Of a stretch of 14,680 nt of DNA, positions 12,636-14,680 are shown in pieces. The position numbers and the translations under genes were made by a program. Below the pieces are notes generated by a model. It ran no database searches, was not told the DNA's origin, and saw only the letters and a program-made list of their open reading frames with translations. Where the stretch lies: the NCBI GenBank assembly GCA_900539855.1, contig UQDO01000046.1:1-14680 (forward strand), given 5' to 3'. Positions within the stretch are counted from its first letter, which is position 1. Every line of letters starts with the position of its first letter. The DNA is from an uncultured Oscillospiraceae bacterium. Lineage in GTDB: Bacteria; Bacillota; Clostridia; Oscillospirales; Acutalibacteraceae.

Positions 12636-13963
12636 TGCCGCCTGTTTATCGGTTCATTGAGATCATCGTATATTCGCTGCTGAACTTTCTGCCGTTTCTT
12701 GCCTTGGCGCTCTATCCGTTCCGGCACAGTCTGCGATTTTCAAGAGGCGTTACCGGAATTCTGATCGGACTGCTGTCTGTCATTCAGGTGCTGCTCGGCG
12801 CATGGGTCAGCTTTGTTCCCGGAAATCATGCCGCAATCGCCAGTGCGCTCAGCACAGCGCTGTATGCCGCTTTCTATTTTCTTGCCGTGAAGAAGCATTT
12901 CGGCAAAACGCTTTTCACGCTGCTGATGATCTCCAATCTTGCCAACTTCGCCGTGATTTCCGCCAAATGCATTGAGGGGCTCTTGTTTCCGGCATTGGCT
13001 ATGCAGAGCTACCGCTGGTCCTTCTCGCTGATGCTCTTTGCTGTGGAGATCATTCTCTCTGTGCCGATCTTTCTTTATATGAAGTCCGTATTCACTCCGG
13101 CAGTAGAAAAAGAACCGTCCGGCTTTGAGTGGCGGTATCTGTGGCTGATTCCCACAACCTTCTATATCGTATGGTATTTTGCAATATACAGCGTTGTTTC
13201 CCGTTCGGCGCTGGAAATTGCGCTGCGTCCGAAGAATACTCTGTTTTTGTTTATCATCAATGTGGGAGCAATCCTGATCTACTATGTCGTGACCCGCCTG
13301 ATTTTGGAGCAGAATCAAACGCTGGAGCTGGAGGAAAAGAATCATCAGCTTTCTATGCAGGCGGTGCAATATGAGAATCTGCAGGAAAAAATCACCGACG
13401 CCCGCCGTGCCAAGCACGATGTGCGGCATCATATCTCGCTTATACGCGAATATGTGAGCAAGGGAGAGCTTGACGCATTACTAAAATATCTCGACGGCTA
13501 TAACGACAGTCTGCCGGACGATTCGCTCATTCGTTTCTGCGAGAATCCCGCCGCCAATGCCGTATTGCTTTATTTCGCGCAGCAGGCTAAGGATAATGAT
13601 ATAGACTACATTGTCCAAGCCGATATCCCCGGCGATATTTTCGTTTCGGATACCGATATTTCCGTTCTGTTCGGCAACCTGATCGAGAACGCCATAGACG
13701 CCTGCAAAGAGGAACACGGTGATGACCGAAAAATTGATATTCGGGCAAGGCTCAAAGGCAGCACCCTTTGCGTCACAGTCGATAACACCTTTACCGGAAC
13801 GCTCCGGCGCACAACAGATAATGAATTTCTCTCGACCAAGCATAAAGGTCTCGGGCTTGGAACACAGTCGGTAAAAAGCATTGCCGAGCATTACGGCGGT
13901 ATCTGCCGCTTCGAGGTAAAAGACGGTATGTTCTGCGCCTCGGTAATGTGCAATAAAAGGTAG
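12635..13963 (+). CDS. GHKL sensor histidine kinase (AgrC/VirS-like)
   Basis: A membrane sensor kinase, 442 residues from the ATG at 12635. That ATG overlaps the stop of the LytTR gene as TGATG, with AGGAGG 10 nt upstream; a GTG at 12632 would add one residue. Hydrophobic segments between about 5 and 222 suggest six membrane helices. A coiled linker follows (L-E-Q-N-Q-T-L-E-L-E-E-K). The H-box is K-H-D-V-R-H-H-I (260-267; His261 the likely phospho-site), the N-box G-N-L-I-E-N-A-I-D-A-C (347-357) and the G-box K-G-L-G-L-G (404-409), so catalytic parts are intact. This architecture is that of peptide- or quorum-sensing kinases paired with LytTR regulators. Here the partner lacks its receiver, so the kinase is an orphan at this locus. 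No autoinducer or processing gene is in the window. Confidence 0.9.
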   Translation: MPPVYRFIEIIVYSLLNFLPFLALALYPFRHSLRFSRGVTGILIGLLSVIQVLLGAWVSFVPGNHAAIASALSTALYAAFYFLAVKKHFGKTLFTLLMISNLANFAVISAKCIEGLLFPALAMQSYRWSFSLMLFAVEIILSVPIFLYMKSVFTPAVEKEPSGFEWRYLWLIPTTFYIVWYFAIYSVVSRSALEIALRPKNTLFLFIINVGAILIYYVVTRLILEQNQTLELEEKNHQLSMQAVQYENLQEKITDARRAKHDVRHHISLIREYVSKGELDALLKYLDGYNDSLPDDSLIRFCENPAANAVLLYFAQQAKDNDIDYIVQADIPGDIFVSDTDISVLFGNLIENAIDACKEEHGDDRKIDIRARLKGSTLCVTVDNTFTGTLRRTTDNEFLSTKHKGLGLGTQSVKSIAEHYGGICRFEVKDGMFCASVMCNKR

Positions 13964-13969
13964 ATATTC

Positions 13970-14010
13970 AAAAAGGCACAGCCATCGAAATGATAGCTGT
14001 GCCTTTTGCT
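13970..14010. terminator. Bidirectional terminator between the kinase and HU genes
   Basis: GGCACAGC (13975-13982) pairs with GCTGTGCC (13996-14003), extended inward by ATC/GAT after a mismatch. A-tracts before it and TTTT after it allow termination in both directions, fitting the convergent kinase and HU genes. Confidence 0.85.
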
Positions 14011-14022
14011 TTATAATTCTGT

Positions 14023-14298
14023 TTACTTATTGACGGCATCCTTGAGAGCCTTGCCTGCTTTAAATGCCGGAGCCTTAGATGCCGGGACAGTGATTGCCGC
14101 ACCTGTCTGAGGATTCTTAGCGGTTCTCTCTCCACGCTCACGGGTTTCAAAAGTGCCGAAACCGACAAACTGTACCTTGTCACCCGCAACAAGTACTTTT
14201 TCAATCTGTGCGAGGGTTGCATTAATGATGTTTTCTGCGTCTTTCTTACTTGCGCCGGCAGCCTCTGCAACTGCAGCAACAAATTCTGTTTTGTTCAT
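14023..14298 (-). CDS. hup: HU-family DNA-binding protein
   Basis: A 91-residue nucleoid protein of the HU/IHF family, which binds and bends DNA without strong sequence preference. It starts with M-N-K-T-E-F-V-A-A-V, has the family signature G-F-G-T-F-E-T-R-E-R (46-55), and the beta arm carries K-N-P-Q-T-G (61-66) with the DNA-intercalating Pro63. The length is standard. A GGAGG lies 7 nt before the ATG, and a strong promoter is upstream. It is monocistronic, ending in the bidirectional terminator. It reads like a resident housekeeping gene, unlike the broken genes to its left. Confidence 0.96.
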   Translation of the reverse strand: MNKTEFVAAVAEAAGASKKDAENIINATLAQIEKVLVAGDKVQFVGFGTFETRERGERTAKNPQTGAAITVPASKAPAFKAGKALKDAVNK

Positions 14299-14342
14299 AT
14301 CTGAACCTCCAAAGTGTATTTTCAGCGTATATTGCTATATTT

Positions 14343-14371
14343 AATATACCATATTTCGAGCTGTTTTGCAA
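14343..14371 (-). promoter_or_regulatory. Promoter of the HU gene
   Basis: On the minus strand: TTGCAA (14371-14366), a 17-nt spacer ending in TGG, then TATATT (14348-14343). A good -35, correct spacing and an extended -10, as expected for a highly expressed gene. Confidence 0.75.
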
Positions 14372-14548
14372 GAACGGATGTTGCATTGAGGTAGTTTGCT
14401 TAATTTAATCATCTCTTTTTCAATCCCACTTCGTCTCCCATATTGTGGCTCTTTGTAATTTTATAAGTTTCTGTCATCGCAAAAATATCATAGATAAAAC
14501 ATACCCGTCATATTGAAAATCATATGCAAAAGTGTCCACCCGAGATAT

Positions 14549-14603
14549 TAATTTTCAAAAACGAAACCGTAGAATCCCTTATATATCAAGGCTTCTGCGG
14601 TTT
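14549..14603 (-). terminator. Terminator-like hairpin in the right-hand gap
   Basis: AAACCGTAGAA (14564-14574) pairs with TTCTGCGGTTT (14593-14603), with CCTT/AAGG inside. On the minus strand CGTTTTTGAAAATT follows, so it probably ends a gene beyond the right edge of the window. The rest of the gap from 14372 to 14680 shows no ORF, RNA gene or repeat that I recognise. Confidence 0.6.
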
Positions 14604-14680
14604 TGGTACTGTCTTTACACACAAGTAATATCCTCTACACCAAAAACTTCTTGAGCCGTATTTGTATTTTAAATTTGCAT

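Noticed and set aside
12740..13432. Minus-strand frame of 230 codons opposite the histidine kinase
   Set aside because: It lies fully inside the well-supported kinase gene and has a His/Gln/Arg-rich non-protein-like composition.
14430..14560. Possible insertion sequence end (GGCTCTTTG and GTGTCCACCC motifs)
   Set aside because: The motifs are short, no matching inverted end or transposase is in the window, and I cannot confirm an IS family from memory.

Overview
The window looks like chromosomal DNA of a low-to-moderate GC, gut-type Firmicute of class Clostridia (Oscillospiraceae/Ruminococcus-like). This is inferred from gene style rather than from a marker gene: a PdaA-like sporulation-type deacetylase, many Cys-anchored lipoproteins, AGGAGG ribosome binding sites, a GHKL/LytTR two-component pair, an ECF sigma operon with an Ig-like lipoprotein, a serine recombinase and an IS200-type remnant.

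Left part (1-6720), ordinary genes with well-formed signals. A GH37 (trehalase-family) hydrolase has a perfect TTGACA-17-TATAAT promoter and converges on a PdaA-like polysaccharide deacetylase lipoprotein, sharing a bidirectional terminator. A GT4 glycosyltransferase follows, then an unrecognised lipoprotein on the minus strand. Next is a small regulatory node. A DUF2493/SLOG-type protein diverges from a 67-residue XRE regulator, and the two promoters share a -35 region, with one ACTAT-N6-ATAGT operator inside each spacer. A second XRE regulator follows, led by three palindromes whose centres are 10 bp apart.

Middle part (6720-12220), a decayed accessory region. It holds an IS200/IS605 end with several hairpins and the C-terminal remnant of tnpA. 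Next to it is a large serine recombinase that has lost its catalytic N-terminus but carries a second, degenerate resolvase-like domain at its C-terminus. Its broken 5' end is fused out of frame to the 3' end of a lipoprotein gene, the last gene of an intact ECF sigma - membrane protein - lipoprotein operon. Upstream of that operon is a promoter-terminator unit of about 115 nt with no ORF (candidate small RNA or attenuated leader), then a class B sortase whose membrane anchor is missing.

Right part (12200-14680). The sortase is joined head to head, at an 18-bp inverted repeat, to a LytTR response regulator that has lost its receiver domain. Its partner GHKL histidine kinase is intact. An HU gene with its own promoter and terminator follows, then about 380 bp without a gene that contains a terminator-like hairpin.

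The main stories are two broken-gene junctions (about 8760 and about 12212), the operator architecture around the two XRE genes, the pseudo-resolvase domain, and the candidate small RNA. The junctions could be real deletions or, less likely, assembly chimeras; the sequence alone cannot decide.
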